This document shows, one piece after another, positions 26,432 to 34,051 of a stretch of 38,244 bases of DNA. Position 1 is the stretch's first letter. Every line of letters begins with the position of its first letter. The notes below the pieces were generated by a model, which was given only the letters and a program-made list of their open reading frames with translations, did no database searches and had not been told where the DNA came from. Made by a program: the position numbers and the translations under genes. This stretch comes from Pseudomonas sp. RGM2987 (GTDB taxonomy: Bacteria > Pseudomonadota > Gammaproteobacteria > Pseudomonadales > Pseudomonadaceae), in the NCBI RefSeq assembly GCF_022952855.1, contig NZ_JALJDX010000171.1, positions 1 to 38,244 of the forward strand, read 5' to 3'.

Positions 26432-27061
26432 GTGAGTCAATTTTTCCAGATTCATCCGGAAAACCCGCAAGCGCGCCTGATCAAGCAGGCGGTCGAGATC
26501 ATCCGTAGCGGTGGCGTGGTGGTCTATCCGACCGACTCCGCCTACGCCATCGGCTGCCAGATCGGTGACAAGAACGCCGTTGAGCGGGTACGTCGTCTGC
26601 GTCAGCTCGATGACAAGCACAACTTTGCGCTGATCTGCAGCGACCTGTCGCAGCTTGGCCTGTTCGCCAAGATCGACACCGGCACCTTCCGCCTGCTCAA
26701 AGCTCATCTGCCGGGACCGTACACCTTTATCCTCAACGCCACGCGGGAAGTCCCGCGTCTGTTGCTGCACCCGAAAAAGCGCACCATCGGCCTGCGGGTG
26801 CCAAGCCATCCCATCGCCCTGGCGCTGCTGGCGGAGCTGGGCGAGCCGCTGATGAGTGTGACGCTGATCATGCCCGGCGACACGGAGCCGATGACCGACC
26901 CGTATGAGATTCGGCAGTTGCTGGAACATCAGGTCGAGCTGATCATCGACGGTGGTTTCGGCGGTATGAAAGCCTCCACCGTGATCAATCTGGCCGACGG
27001 CGAGCCGCAGGTGGTGCGGGTCGGTTGCGGCGATCCGGCGCCGTTCATGGCCGAGGCCTGA
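26432..27061 (+). CDS. yciO: YciO family (Sua5/YrdC-like) protein
   Basis: A 209-residue member of the YrdC/Sua5 superfamily, whose best-known members make threonylcarbamoyl-AMP for tRNA t6A. Visible are the dsRNA/nucleotide-binding features YPTDSAYAIGC (about residues 32-42), the KR-rich RRLRQLDDKHNFAL motif (YciO variant of KxR...SxN) and STVINL. YciO itself is not essential for t6A and its exact role is unsettled. The start is GTG at 26432. The scpA start codon follows the TGA directly. Confidence 0.9.
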   Translation: MSQFFQIHPENPQARLIKQAVEIIRSGGVVVYPTDSAYAIGCQIGDKNAVERVRRLRQLDDKHNFALICSDLSQLGLFAKIDTGTFRLLKAHLPGPYTFILNATREVPRLLLHPKKRTIGLRVPSHPIALALLAELGEPLMSVTLIMPGDTEPMTDPYEIRQLLEHQVELIIDGGFGGMKASTVINLADGEPQVVRVGCGDPAPFMAEA

Positions 27062-27892
27062 ATGTCCGCCGTGGAAGCAGCGGTGGAACATGCCGATCCC
27101 CAGGCCGGCGCGCAACAGGAGCTGCCGTTCGCCATGGTCTATGGCCAGGCGGTCATGGAAATGCCCCTGGACCTGTACATTCCGCCGGATGCACTGGAAG
27201 TGTTCCTCGAAGCCTTCGAGGGCCCCCTGGACCTTTTGCTGTACCTGATCCGTAAACAGAACATCAACATCCTCGACATCCCGGTGGCGGAGATCACTCG
27301 CCAATACATGGGCTATGTCGAGCTGATGCAGTCGGTGCGCCTGGAGCTGGCGGCCGAATACCTGGTAATGGCGGCCATGCTCGCCGAGATCAAGTCGCGG
27401 ATGCTGCTCCCGCGTTCGGCGACGGTCGAGGAAGAAGAGGACGATCCGCGCGCCGAGCTGATCCGCCGCTTGCAGGAGTACGAGCGCTTCAAGGGGGCCG
27501 CCGAAGGCATCGACGGCCTCAGCCGGGTCGGGCGCGACGTGGTGGTGCCCAAGCTCGATGCCCCCGAGGCGCGGGCGCGCAAATTGTTGCCTGACGTGAG
27601 TCTGGAAGAGTTACTGGTGTCCATGGCCGAGGTGTTGCGCCGGGGCGATATGTTTGAAAGTCATCAGGTCAGCCGCGAAGCGCTGTCCACCCGCGAGCGC
27701 ATGAGTGATGTGCTGGAACGGCTCAAGGGCGGCGGCTTTGTGCCCTTCGTCGAGCTGTTCACCGCCGAGGAAGGCCGGTTGGGGGTGGTGGTGACGTTCA
27801 TGGCGGTGTTGGAATTGGTCAAGGAATCCTTGGTCGAGCTGGTACAGAATGAGCCGTTCGCAGCGATCCACGTGCGGGCACGAGCCGAATAA
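27062..27892 (+). CDS. scpA: Segregation and condensation protein A
   Basis: A 276-residue kleisin that bridges SMC heads. The conserved kleisin N-terminus FEGPLDLLLYLIRKQNINILDIPVAEI begins about residue 50; a linker with acidic EEEEDDP follows, and the C-terminal winged helix occupies about 200-270. The N-terminal ~45 residues preceding the conserved part are poorly typical, so a downstream start is possible; the ATG at 27062 is kept because it follows yciO without a gap. Works with ScpB and SMC in chromosome compaction. Confidence 0.93.
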   Translation: MSAVEAAVEHADPQAGAQQELPFAMVYGQAVMEMPLDLYIPPDALEVFLEAFEGPLDLLLYLIRKQNINILDIPVAEITRQYMGYVELMQSVRLELAAEYLVMAAMLAEIKSRMLLPRSATVEEEEDDPRAELIRRLQEYERFKGAAEGIDGLSRVGRDVVVPKLDAPEARARKLLPDVSLEELLVSMAEVLRRGDMFESHQVSREALSTRERMSDVLERLKGGGFVPFVELFTAEEGRLGVVVTFMAVLELVKESLVELVQNEPFAAIHVRARAE

Positions 27893-27903
27893 CGAGCAAA
27901 TCA

Positions 27904-28848
27904 ATGAATCTGACTGAACCCCGCGAGCTGGCGCCGTTGCTTGAAGCTTTCCTGTTGGCGTCGGGAAAGCCGCAATCGATGGAGCGGCTGTTCGAACTCT
28001 TCGAAGAAGGCGAGCGGCCTGAGCCGGCCGTGTTCAAGAAAGCCCTGACGCTTTTGGGCAAATCCTGCGAGGGGCGGGCGTTTGAGCTCAAGGAAGTGGC
28101 CTCCGGTTATCGCCTGCAGATCCGCGAGAAGTTCGCCCCCTGGGTCGGCCGGCTGTGGGAGGAGCGGCCGCAGCGCTATTCCCGGGCGATGCTCGAAACC
28201 CTGGCGCTGATTGCCTATCGCCAGCCGATTACCCGGGGCGAAATCGAGGACGTACGCGGCGTGGCGGTCAACAGCCATATCGTCAAGACGTTGCTGGAGC
28301 GTGAATGGATCCGTGTCGTCGGCTATCGCGACGTACCAGGAAAACCGGCGATGTTTGCCACCACCAAGGCGTTTCTCGATCACTTCAACCTGAAGAACCT
28401 GGATGACCTGCCGCCACTGGCCGAGTTGCGTGAGCTGGAACCCGAGCCGATGCTCGAATTCGACGACGCACCGGTGCCCCAGGGCTTGCAGGAACTGGCC
28501 GACGCCAGCGCCGAACCGGAAGAGCCCAAGGAGGAAACCAGTTTCCACTCGTTGTTGCTGGAACTGGACACCATGGAGGAAGGCCTCAAGACCGACTTCG
28601 ACGATTTGCTGCGTGACGACATGCGTACCGAAGACGAGATGCCTGACAGTGAGGTTGAACCTGCGGTCGAGGCGGAACCCGAACCCGAAGAGGACATCCT
28701 TGGTGTTGCCGAAGCCCGGGAGAAACTGCTGGCTGCCGTTGCTGCTCTTGAGCCGCCCATACCCGAGCCTGAATTGAGCGATGAAGAAGCCGAGGCCCGG
28801 GCGTTGGCCGAAGCGATCGAGAACGAACGTCGCCAGTTTGATGATTGA
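27904..28848 (+). CDS. scpB: Segregation and condensation protein B
   Basis: A 314-residue ScpB. The two winged-helix domains occupy about residues 8-170, with the diagnostic TLALIAYRQPITRGEIEDVRG-type segment and GRKDVPGKPAMFATTKAFL-like region (VVGYRDVPGKPAMFATT). ScpB is usually 180-200 residues; here a long acidic, low-complexity tail (about 180-314, rich in E, D, P and L) follows. It lies 11 bases after scpA and forms the kleisin-KITE complex with it. Confidence 0.93.
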   Translation: MNLTEPRELAPLLEAFLLASGKPQSMERLFELFEEGERPEPAVFKKALTLLGKSCEGRAFELKEVASGYRLQIREKFAPWVGRLWEERPQRYSRAMLETLALIAYRQPITRGEIEDVRGVAVNSHIVKTLLEREWIRVVGYRDVPGKPAMFATTKAFLDHFNLKNLDDLPPLAELRELEPEPMLEFDDAPVPQGLQELADASAEPEEPKEETSFHSLLLELDTMEEGLKTDFDDLLRDDMRTEDEMPDSEVEPAVEAEPEPEEDILGVAEAREKLLAAVAALEPPIPEPELSDEEAEARALAEAIENERRQFDD

Positions 28849-28893
28849 TCCATCTGGCACCACAGGGGAATGCAGGGGCGGCGGACCGCCGAT

Positions 28894-28910
28894 CGGCGGA
28901 AAACCCGCCG
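28894..28910 (+). other. Hairpin between scpB and rluB
   Basis: CGGCGG-AAAAC-CCGCCG, 6-bp stem, about 45 bases after the scpB stop. A partly overlapping GGCGG/CCGCC stem precedes it. No T-run follows, so it is not a standard terminator; it may stabilise mRNA or mark the rluB leader. The rest of 28849-29053 holds no gene that I can support. Confidence 0.4.
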
Positions 28911-29053
28911 AGGCTACATTGATCAGCTAGTCTCTGATGCGCAAACGCCTCAACGGGCGTATGATTCGCGACCCTTTGGCGATCCCTTCGCCGAAGACCT
29001 GTTTCCAACGCGTCAGGCCACGCCTGACCCGATCACACCGGGAGGTGCCCAGA

Positions 29054-30289
29054 ATGAAAGACCTAGACCAGAACGATAGCCAGGAAATCGGCCCAGCCGG
29101 CGAGAAACTGCAAAAAGTCCTTGCCCGCATCGGCGTCGGTTCGCGCCGTGACGTGGAAACCTGGATCACCCAGGGCCGCATCAAGGTCAACGGCAAAGAC
29201 GCCACCTTGGGCCTGCGCGTCGATATGCATGACGCCATCACCATCGATGGCAAGGTGATCAAGCGCGAAGAAGCCGCTGAAACGGTGCGCCGCGTGATCA
29301 TGTACAACAAGCCCGACGGCGAGATCTGCACCCGTGACGACCCGGAAGGTCGTCCAACGGTGTTCGACAAAATGCCGCGTCCCAAAGAGGGCCGCTGGAT
29401 CAACATCGGTCGCCTCGACATCAACACCACCGGTCTCTTGATGTTCACCACCGATGGTGAGCTGGCCAACCGTCTGATGCATCCGTCCTACGAGATGGAC
29501 CGCGAATACGCCGTGCGTGTACGTGGCGAAGTCGATGACGAAATGATCGAGCGCCTGAAGGCCGGCGTCGTGCTGGAAGATGGCCCGGCGCGTTTCACCG
29601 ACATCAAGCAGGCACCCGGTGGCGAAGGTTTCAACCACTGGTACCACTGCGTGGTTATGGAAGGCCGTAACCGTGAAGTTCGCCGCTTGTGGGAATCCCA
29701 GGGCCTGGTGGTCAGCCGCCTGAAGCGTGTGCGTTTCGGCCCGGTGTTCCTCAACTCCGACCTGCCGATGGGTCGCTGGCGCGAAATGAGCCAGCAGGAA
29801 GTCGACATCCTGGCAGCCGAAGTGGGCCTGGCGCCGGTAGCAATGCCGCAGATGACTGCCAAGAGCAAGGACAAGCTGGAGCGGATGCAGCGCAAGTCCT
29901 CGCGTCCGATGGGCAAGACTGAGCGCGTACGTACGCTGCGTCCGGCTGCCGAGGGTGCCGCGACTGGCCCACGTCCTTCCCGTGAGCCGCAGATCGAAGG
30001 TGAACGCCCGGCGCGCAAGCCGGCAGCTCGCCCGGACGGCGAACGCGGACCACGTAGCCCGCGCCCGGCCAACGGTCGGACTGAACGTGGCGAAGGTCGC
30101 GGTGCGCCCGCTGGCCGTGGTACGCCAGTGGCCGATCGCCCAGCCGACACCAAACGTCCGGCCAAGCCGGCACCGAAGAAGCGCCCGGGCATCGTCCTGG
30201 TCGATCGCGACGCGCCCTCGGGCAAGCGCCGTGGCGCACCGGCCGGTTCGGGGCAGCGTCCAGGGTTTGGGCGGCGTAAGCCGGAGTAA
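29054..30289 (+). CDS. rluB: 23S rRNA pseudouridine(2605) synthase RluB
   Basis: A 411-residue RluB. An N-terminal S4 RNA-binding domain (about 16-76) is followed by the RsuA/RluB catalytic domain with nucleophile Asp122 in GRLDINTTGLL, KxxG-type and NREVRR motifs. It converts U2605 (E. coli numbering) of 23S rRNA to pseudouridine. The tail from about residue 285 is a long basic, Pro/Arg/Gly-rich disordered extension. The ATG at 29054 has GGGAGG 8 bases upstream; the in-frame extension from 28937 is rejected. A strong terminator follows. Confidence 0.94.
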   Translation: MKDLDQNDSQEIGPAGEKLQKVLARIGVGSRRDVETWITQGRIKVNGKDATLGLRVDMHDAITIDGKVIKREEAAETVRRVIMYNKPDGEICTRDDPEGRPTVFDKMPRPKEGRWINIGRLDINTTGLLMFTTDGELANRLMHPSYEMDREYAVRVRGEVDDEMIERLKAGVVLEDGPARFTDIKQAPGGEGFNHWYHCVVMEGRNREVRRLWESQGLVVSRLKRVRFGPVFLNSDLPMGRWREMSQQEVDILAAEVGLAPVAMPQMTAKSKDKLERMQRKSSRPMGKTERVRTLRPAAEGAATGPRPSREPQIEGERPARKPAARPDGERGPRSPRPANGRTERGEGRGAPAGRGTPVADRPADTKRPAKPAPKKRPGIVLVDRDAPSGKRRGAPAGSGQRPGFGRRKPE

Positions 30290-30322
30290 GGCAGCTTTGA
30301 ACTGCTAGCGGCGAGCTTCAAG

Positions 30323-30357
30323 AAAAAACGCCAACCGTTGGGTTGGCGTTTTTTTTG
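30323..30357 (+). terminator. Rho-independent terminator of rluB
   Basis: AAAAAACGCCAACC, GTTG loop, GGTTGGCGTTTTTTTT: a 9-bp perfect stem with A-run and T-run flanks, able to work on both strands. It may also stop transcription of the 30557-31752 locus from the other side. Confidence 0.93.
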
Positions 30358-30391
30358 GTTCGACTTAAGTGCTGCGGCGCAGACGAGACCG

Positions 30392-30490
30392 CTTTCGCGA
30401 GCAAGCCCGCTCCCACAGTTGATCTTCAATAAATGAAGCATTTGTGTCCGGCGCGGCCTCAGTGTGGGAGCGGGCTTGCTCGCGAAGGGG
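30392..30490. repeat. REPIN, family A
   Basis: Inverted copy at 30392-30417 (CGCGAGCAAGCCCGCTCCCA) and direct copy at 30463-30490 (GTGGGAGCGGGCTTGCTCGC), about 45 bases apart. Located between rluB and the convergent M29-like gene. Confidence 0.88.
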
Positions 30491-30556
30491 CCAGCAGCCC
30501 CAACCACTGTCCTCCAGACCACCCCCTCGCTTGAAGCTTGCCGCTCAACGTTGCTC

Positions 30557-31522
30557 TTAAAACACAAACCGCCCATCAAACATCGCCTCATCATCCAGCG
30601 CCAGCACACCACTCTCGAAAATCAGATCCAGGTGATGACTGCCCTTGGCCCCACCTCCAAGCCCCAGGTGCAGGCCGCAATGGCGCTCTTCGAAACCGGC
30701 GTTGCGCGCATACAGGCTCTTGACCCCTTCGTTGGTGCCAATGCCCAGTTCCTCGATACGCCGGTTGGACGGGTTGGCCTCCAGGTATTTGTTGAAATCG
30801 TGTTCCAGGCCCGGCACGTCGGTGGCGATTTTCTGGATGGTGGAGTTTTCGATCCACAGCTCCAGCGGCGATTGCAGCACGCCGTATTTGCGCGCAAACG
30901 GAATGGTGCTGAGGAACGTGCCGACGAATTTAACCCGGCCATTGATGGTGTCGCTGTGGGTCGCGATCTCACCGGGCGCCAGGTCATAGTTGCCGACGCC
31001 GTTGATGTCGGTCCACTTCTTCACGCTGTCCAGGGTGGTGTCGAAATACGAGCCATGATCATCCTGGAAACTCAAGGTCGTCGCCTGGGACATTCGCTGG
31101 ATCAGGTGGCTGTTGAGCCCCGCGATGCGCTGGGGAATGACGCTGAAGGTGTCATAGAAGTAATCGCCGTAGTCCTTGAACAGCAGTGATTTTTTCCAGT
31201 TGTCCGCCATTACGCCCTGCAGTGCGCGGACAAAGTCCGGGCCATCAGGGCGTGGGTTGGGCAGGGTGGAAGAGTCGTAGAAGAAAATGTACAGGTCGCT
31301 GTCGGCAATCGCCCGAGACAAGCGCTCCGTGGGTTCAAGGTCCAGGCGCATGGCACTGAACCGGAAGGGCGAGCCGCTGCCAGCCTGTTCGGCGATGGCC
31401 CCGGTCAGCGCTTCGTACCCGGCGGTGTGGCCGAGCAACACCTTGGCGGGCTGGATGCCGGCCAGGGCGGGGTGGTGTTCGAGGTAGTAAAGGAAATGTG
31501 AGATGGCTCGTTGTGTGTCCAT
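30557..31522 (-). CDS. M29-aminopeptidase-like protein, possible RiPP maturation or peptide-binding protein
   Basis: A 321-residue protein without signal peptide. The C-terminal half resembles the thermophilic aminopeptidase (M29) fold. Candidate metal ligands by motif comparison are Glu185 (LAPGE), Glu258 (RRIEELGIGTN), His285 (GLHLGLGGG), and His297 and Asp299 (SHHLD), so the metal site may be intact. The N-terminal half is not recognised. Truncated relatives of this fold (CgnB/CgnE) bind the precursor peptide in crocagin biosynthesis, from memory. AGGGAAG lies 7 bases before the ATG. A 45-codon gene stands directly upstream on the same strand. Substrate unknown. Confidence 0.7.
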   Translation of the reverse strand: MDTQRAISHFLYYLEHHPALAGIQPAKVLLGHTAGYEALTGAIAEQAGSGSPFRFSAMRLDLEPTERLSRAIADSDLYIFFYDSSTLPNPRPDGPDFVRALQGVMADNWKKSLLFKDYGDYFYDTFSVIPQRIAGLNSHLIQRMSQATTLSFQDDHGSYFDTTLDSVKKWTDINGVGNYDLAPGEIATHSDTINGRVKFVGTFLSTIPFARKYGVLQSPLELWIENSTIQKIATDVPGLEHDFNKYLEANPSNRRIEELGIGTNEGVKSLYARNAGFEERHCGLHLGLGGGAKGSHHLDLIFESGVLALDDEAMFDGRFVF

Positions 31523-31566
31523 GCTTATTCTTCCCTGACGAATGATTCAACTTCCCTGACAGCGGG

Positions 31567-31605
31567 CAAAAAGTGGCGGAGTCGACCGGCCGGACCGCCT
31601 CCGCC
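31567..31605 (-). terminator. Hairpin with T-run between the small peptide gene and the M29-like gene
   Basis: On the minus strand, GGCGGAG (31605-31599), a 17-base loop containing CCGGCCGG, CTCCGCC (31581-31575), then ACTTTTTG. It lies 9 bases after the stop of the 45-codon gene and about 45 before the next ATG, so it could act as a leaky terminator that keeps peptide mRNA above enzyme mRNA. Confidence 0.6.
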
Positions 31606-31614
31606 GGATTATGC

Positions 31615-31752
31615 CTACAGAGGCCACATCGCCGTGCCGAACGGAACGACGGCGTCGGCCTGCATCATTTCAACGGCGGCTTCATGGGTCGGTGCTTCGA
31701 ACCATTCGTCCAGCTGCAGTTCGGTTTCCAAGTCTTTGTCCAGTGTTTGCAT
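31615..31752 (-). CDS. 45-residue acidic peptide, candidate RiPP precursor
   Basis: An ATG with TAGGAG 7-8 bases upstream opens 45 codons ending in TAG. The first 33 residues hold ten Asp/Glu and only one Lys (start MQTLDKDLETELQLDEWFEA); the last twelve, AVVPFGTAMWPL, carry no charge and include Trp, two Pro and Gly. Such a sharp leader/core-like change, the adjacent M29-like gene and the hairpin between them are typical of RiPP precursors. Codon use and the ribosome binding site support translation. No family is recognised; it could also be a small regulatory or structural protein. Confidence 0.65.
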   Translation of the reverse strand: MQTLDKDLETELQLDEWFEAPTHEAAVEMMQADAVVPFGTAMWPL

Positions 31753-31859
31753 AGTGAATCTCCTAGATGACTTTTACGGAAAAAAGCGGGTCGATGCGGC
31801 GATTGAAACGGGCCGCAATCGGCCCCGCAAAACTTGTCGGCACGATGCCTTGGCAAGTC

Positions 31860-32030
31860 GCTGAAAACCTAGTCGAGGGATTTTTGGAATGCAAAAAAAT
31901 AATTTTATTTTTTCATTTGAACTTTTTATTCCATTTTAGAGGGCGAAATTACTCATTCAAAAACAGCCGGCTATGGGTTTTTTTTATTAGGTAGCTAGCT
32001 ACCGTCAATTTGCAGTCGTATTACAGAAAA
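31860..32030. other. AT-rich intergenic segment
   Basis: Runs of A and T (for example AAAAAAATAATTTTATTTTTT at 31892-31912 and T8 near 31978) contrast sharply with the GC-rich neighbours. It lies upstream of the 45-codon gene and probably holds its promoter and binding sites for MvaT/H-NS-type silencers. I see no convincing gene in 31753-32408 apart from the doubtful frame listed separately. Confidence 0.6.
31990..32003. promoter_or_regulatory. Perfect 14-bp palindrome, possible operator
   Basis: GGTAGCTAGCTACC is fully self-complementary. It lies 238 bases upstream of the 45-codon gene and about 405 bases upstream of the permease gene, at the edge of the AT-rich stretch. A dimeric regulator site is possible; no regulator gene is adjacent. 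Confidence 0.4.
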
Positions 32031-32317
32031 TTCCTACATGGAAACTCTGCGTTACGGGTTGTAAAGCATTCCTGACGATTCTTGTCTGTCGAGCCGGTGG
32101 GTTTCGGCGTCTGGAAAGAATGTAAGAAAAAGCTGCCGGGTGGACTGGCTCGGCGCGCTTTGCGTCCCTTCACAGTGCTTGTTTCAGGTCGCCGGGAAGG
32201 GTCAGATGCCCGCCAGACCTGAAATGTGGGGTGCGACGCTGATCCGGTGGTGTCTGGTAGCAGCAGGGCAGCGGTGTACAATGCGCCGCGTTTTACTGTG
32301 ACCCTTCGCGTACCCAC
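32021..32317 (-). CDS. Doubtful 98-codon frame resembling recurrent Ash-like ORFs
   Basis: The frame begins ATGGGTACG and reads MGTRRVTVKRGALYTAALLL, then a segment PTFQVWRASDPSRR and KARRASPPGSFF. From memory, near-identical frames recur as hypothetical or Ash-family proteins in Pseudomonas and prophage-type regions, which may reflect a conserved DNA or RNA element rather than a protein. No good ribosome binding site is seen, and the frame overlaps the likely permease promoter. Kept with low confidence. Confidence 0.25.
   Translation of the reverse strand: MGTRRVTVKRGALYTAALLLPDTTGSASHPTFQVWRASDPSRRPETSTVKGRKARRASPPGSFFLHSFQTPKPTGSTDKNRQECFTTRNAEFPCRNFL
32182..32224. repeat. 9-bp inverted repeat upstream of the permease gene
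   Basis: TTTCAGGTC (32182-32190), 25 bases, GACCTGAAA (32216-32224), a perfect match. The inner part has further GGG/CCC pairing. It could be an RNA stem in either transcript or a regulator site. Confidence 0.5.
32254..32282 (+). promoter_or_regulatory. Candidate sigma-70 promoter of the permease gene
   Basis: TACAAT (32277-32282) is a good -10 element; CTGGTA 17 bases upstream is a weak -35. It would give a leader of about 120 bases before the permease ATG. Confidence 0.35.
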
Positions 32318-32408
32318 GCATTTTCAAGGTTATCCGCCTTGTTCACTCCGCCACGCCACGAGCGTGTCGGGTTCGATTTCGTCACAGATAAAAACAAATA
32401 GGTGACGC

Positions 32409-33830
32409 ATGACCGTTGTAGAAAATACGCATTCAGGCGAGCTGAAACGCGGCCTGAAAAATCGCCACATTCAATTGATCGCCCTCGGCGGCGCGATTGG
32501 CACCGGCCTGTTCCTCGGCTCGGCGGGGGTGCTCAAGTCAGCCGGCCCGTCGATGATCCTCGGCTACGCCATCTGCGGTTTCATTGCCTTCATGATCATG
32601 CGCCAGTTGGGCGAAATGATCGTCGAAGAGCCGGTGGCCGGTTCCTTCAGTCATTTTGCCCACAAGTACTGGGGCGGTTTCGCCGGGTTCCTGTCGGGCT
32701 GGAACTGCTGGATTCTCTACATCCTGGTGGGCATGTCCGAGCTGACGGCCGTGGGCAAGTACATCCATTACTGGGCGCCGGACATCCCCAGCTGGGTCTC
32801 GGCGGCGGGGTTCTTCATCCTGATCAACGCCATCAACCTGGCTAATGTGAAGGTCTTCGGCGAGGCTGAATTCTGGTTCGCGATCATCAAGGTGGTAGCG
32901 ATTGTCGGCATGATTGCCCTGGGCAGCTACCTGTTGGTCAGCGGTCACGGCGGCCCGCAAGCGTCGGTGACCAACCTGTGGTCCCACGGCGGGTTTTTCC
33001 CTAATGGCGTAAGCGGCCTGGTGATGGCAATGGCGATCATCATGTTCTCCTTCGGTGGCCTGGAAATGCTCGGCTTCACCGCCGCTGAGGCCGACAAACC
33101 GAAAACCGTGATCCCCAAGGCCATCAACCAGGTGATCTACCGGATCCTGATTTTCTACATCGGCGCCTTGGTGGTGCTGTTGTCCCTGACCCCTTGGGAC
33201 AGCCTGCTGACCACGCTCAATGCTTCCGGCGATGCCTACAGCGGTAGTCCGTTCGTGCAGGTGTTCTCGATGCTGGGCAGCAACACTGCGGCGCATATTC
33301 TCAACTTCGTGGTGCTGACCGCCGCGTTGTCGGTGTACAACAGCGGCACCTACTGCAACAGCCGCATGCTGCTGGGCATGGCCGAACAGGGCGACGCGCC
33401 CAAGGCCCTGGCGAAGATCGACAGGCGCGGCGTGCCGGTGCGCTCGATCCTCGCCTCGGCAGCGGTCACGCTCGTCGCGGTGTTGCTGAACTACCTGATC
33501 CCGCAGCACGCGCTGGAGCTGTTGATGTCGCTGGTGGTCGCGACGCTGGTGATCAACTGGGCGATGATCAGCTACTCGCACTTCAAATTCCGCCAACACA
33601 TGAACCAGACCCGCCAGACGCCGCTGTTCAAGGCGCTGTGGTACCCGTACGGCAATTACATCTGCCTGGCGTTCGTGGTGTTCATCCTGGGCGTGATGCT
33701 GCTGATCCCCAGCATCCAGGTTTCGGTCTATGCGATCCCGGTGTGGGTGGTGTTCATGTGGGTGTGCTACGTGATCAAGAACAAGCGTAGCGCCCGGCAT
33801 GGGATGACGTTGGCGGCGGCTGCCAAGTAG
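32409..33830 (+). CDS. aroP: Amino acid permease, AroP-like
   Basis: A 473-residue APC-superfamily permease with 12 predicted membrane helices. It is very close to E. coli AroP over the first 200 residues (ELKRGLKNRHIQLIALGGAI, EEPVAGSFSHFA, NAINLANVKVFGE and IIMFSFGGLE) and shares the family's GAIGTGLFLGS substrate-loop motif. AroP imports Phe, Tyr and Trp with protons; paralogues in Pseudomonas may prefer other amino acids (ProY, GabP-like), so the substrate is likely but not certain. AGGTG lies 6 bases before the ATG. Monocistronic with its own terminator. Confidence 0.88.
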   Translation: MTVVENTHSGELKRGLKNRHIQLIALGGAIGTGLFLGSAGVLKSAGPSMILGYAICGFIAFMIMRQLGEMIVEEPVAGSFSHFAHKYWGGFAGFLSGWNCWILYILVGMSELTAVGKYIHYWAPDIPSWVSAAGFFILINAINLANVKVFGEAEFWFAIIKVVAIVGMIALGSYLLVSGHGGPQASVTNLWSHGGFFPNGVSGLVMAMAIIMFSFGGLEMLGFTAAEADKPKTVIPKAINQVIYRILIFYIGALVVLLSLTPWDSLLTTLNASGDAYSGSPFVQVFSMLGSNTAAHILNFVVLTAALSVYNSGTYCNSRMLLGMAEQGDAPKALAKIDRRGVPVRSILASAAVTLVAVLLNYLIPQHALELLMSLVVATLVINWAMISYSHFKFRQHMNQTRQTPLFKALWYPYGNYICLAFVVFILGVMLLIPSIQVSVYAIPVWVVFMWVCYVIKNKRSARHGMTLAAAAK

Positions 33831-33844
33831 GCATCGTTGACCTG

Positions 33845-33879
33845 CACCAAACCCGGCTGAATGCCGGGTTTGGTGTTTC
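33845..33879 (+). terminator. Terminator of the permease gene
   Basis: CACCAAACCCGGC, TGAAT loop, GCCGGGTTTGGTG: a perfect 13-bp stem, then TTTCTGG. Strong stem but a short T-run. It lies 14 bases after the stop codon. Confidence 0.9.
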
Positions 33880-33897
33880 TGGTCCACGCCAAACCCT

Positions 33898-33986
33898 GTG
33901 GGAGCGGGCTTGCTCGCGAAAGCGGTGTGTCAGTCGATAGAGGTATTGAATGTAACGACGCCTTCGCGAGCAAGCCCGCTCCCACA
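33898..33986. repeat. REPIN, family A
   Basis: Direct copy at 33898-33924 (GTGGGAGCGGGCTTGCTCGC) and inverted copy at 33961-33986, about 36 bases apart. Located between the permease terminator and arfB. Confidence 0.88.
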
Positions 33987-34051
33987 GGGGGAGAGTGTTG
34001 CTCTGGGGATTCGGGGTATTCTGTGGGGCCTGACACCGGACAACACTTTTT

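Noticed and set aside
31889..31939. 16-codon frame with GAGGG upstream in the AT-rich stretch
   Set aside because: Sequence is simply the AT-rich tract read as Phe/Asn/Ile; too short to support without conservation data.
32538..33887. 449-codon open frame antisense to the AroP-like permease
   Set aside because: His/Gln/Asp-rich shadow typical of antisense of membrane-protein genes.
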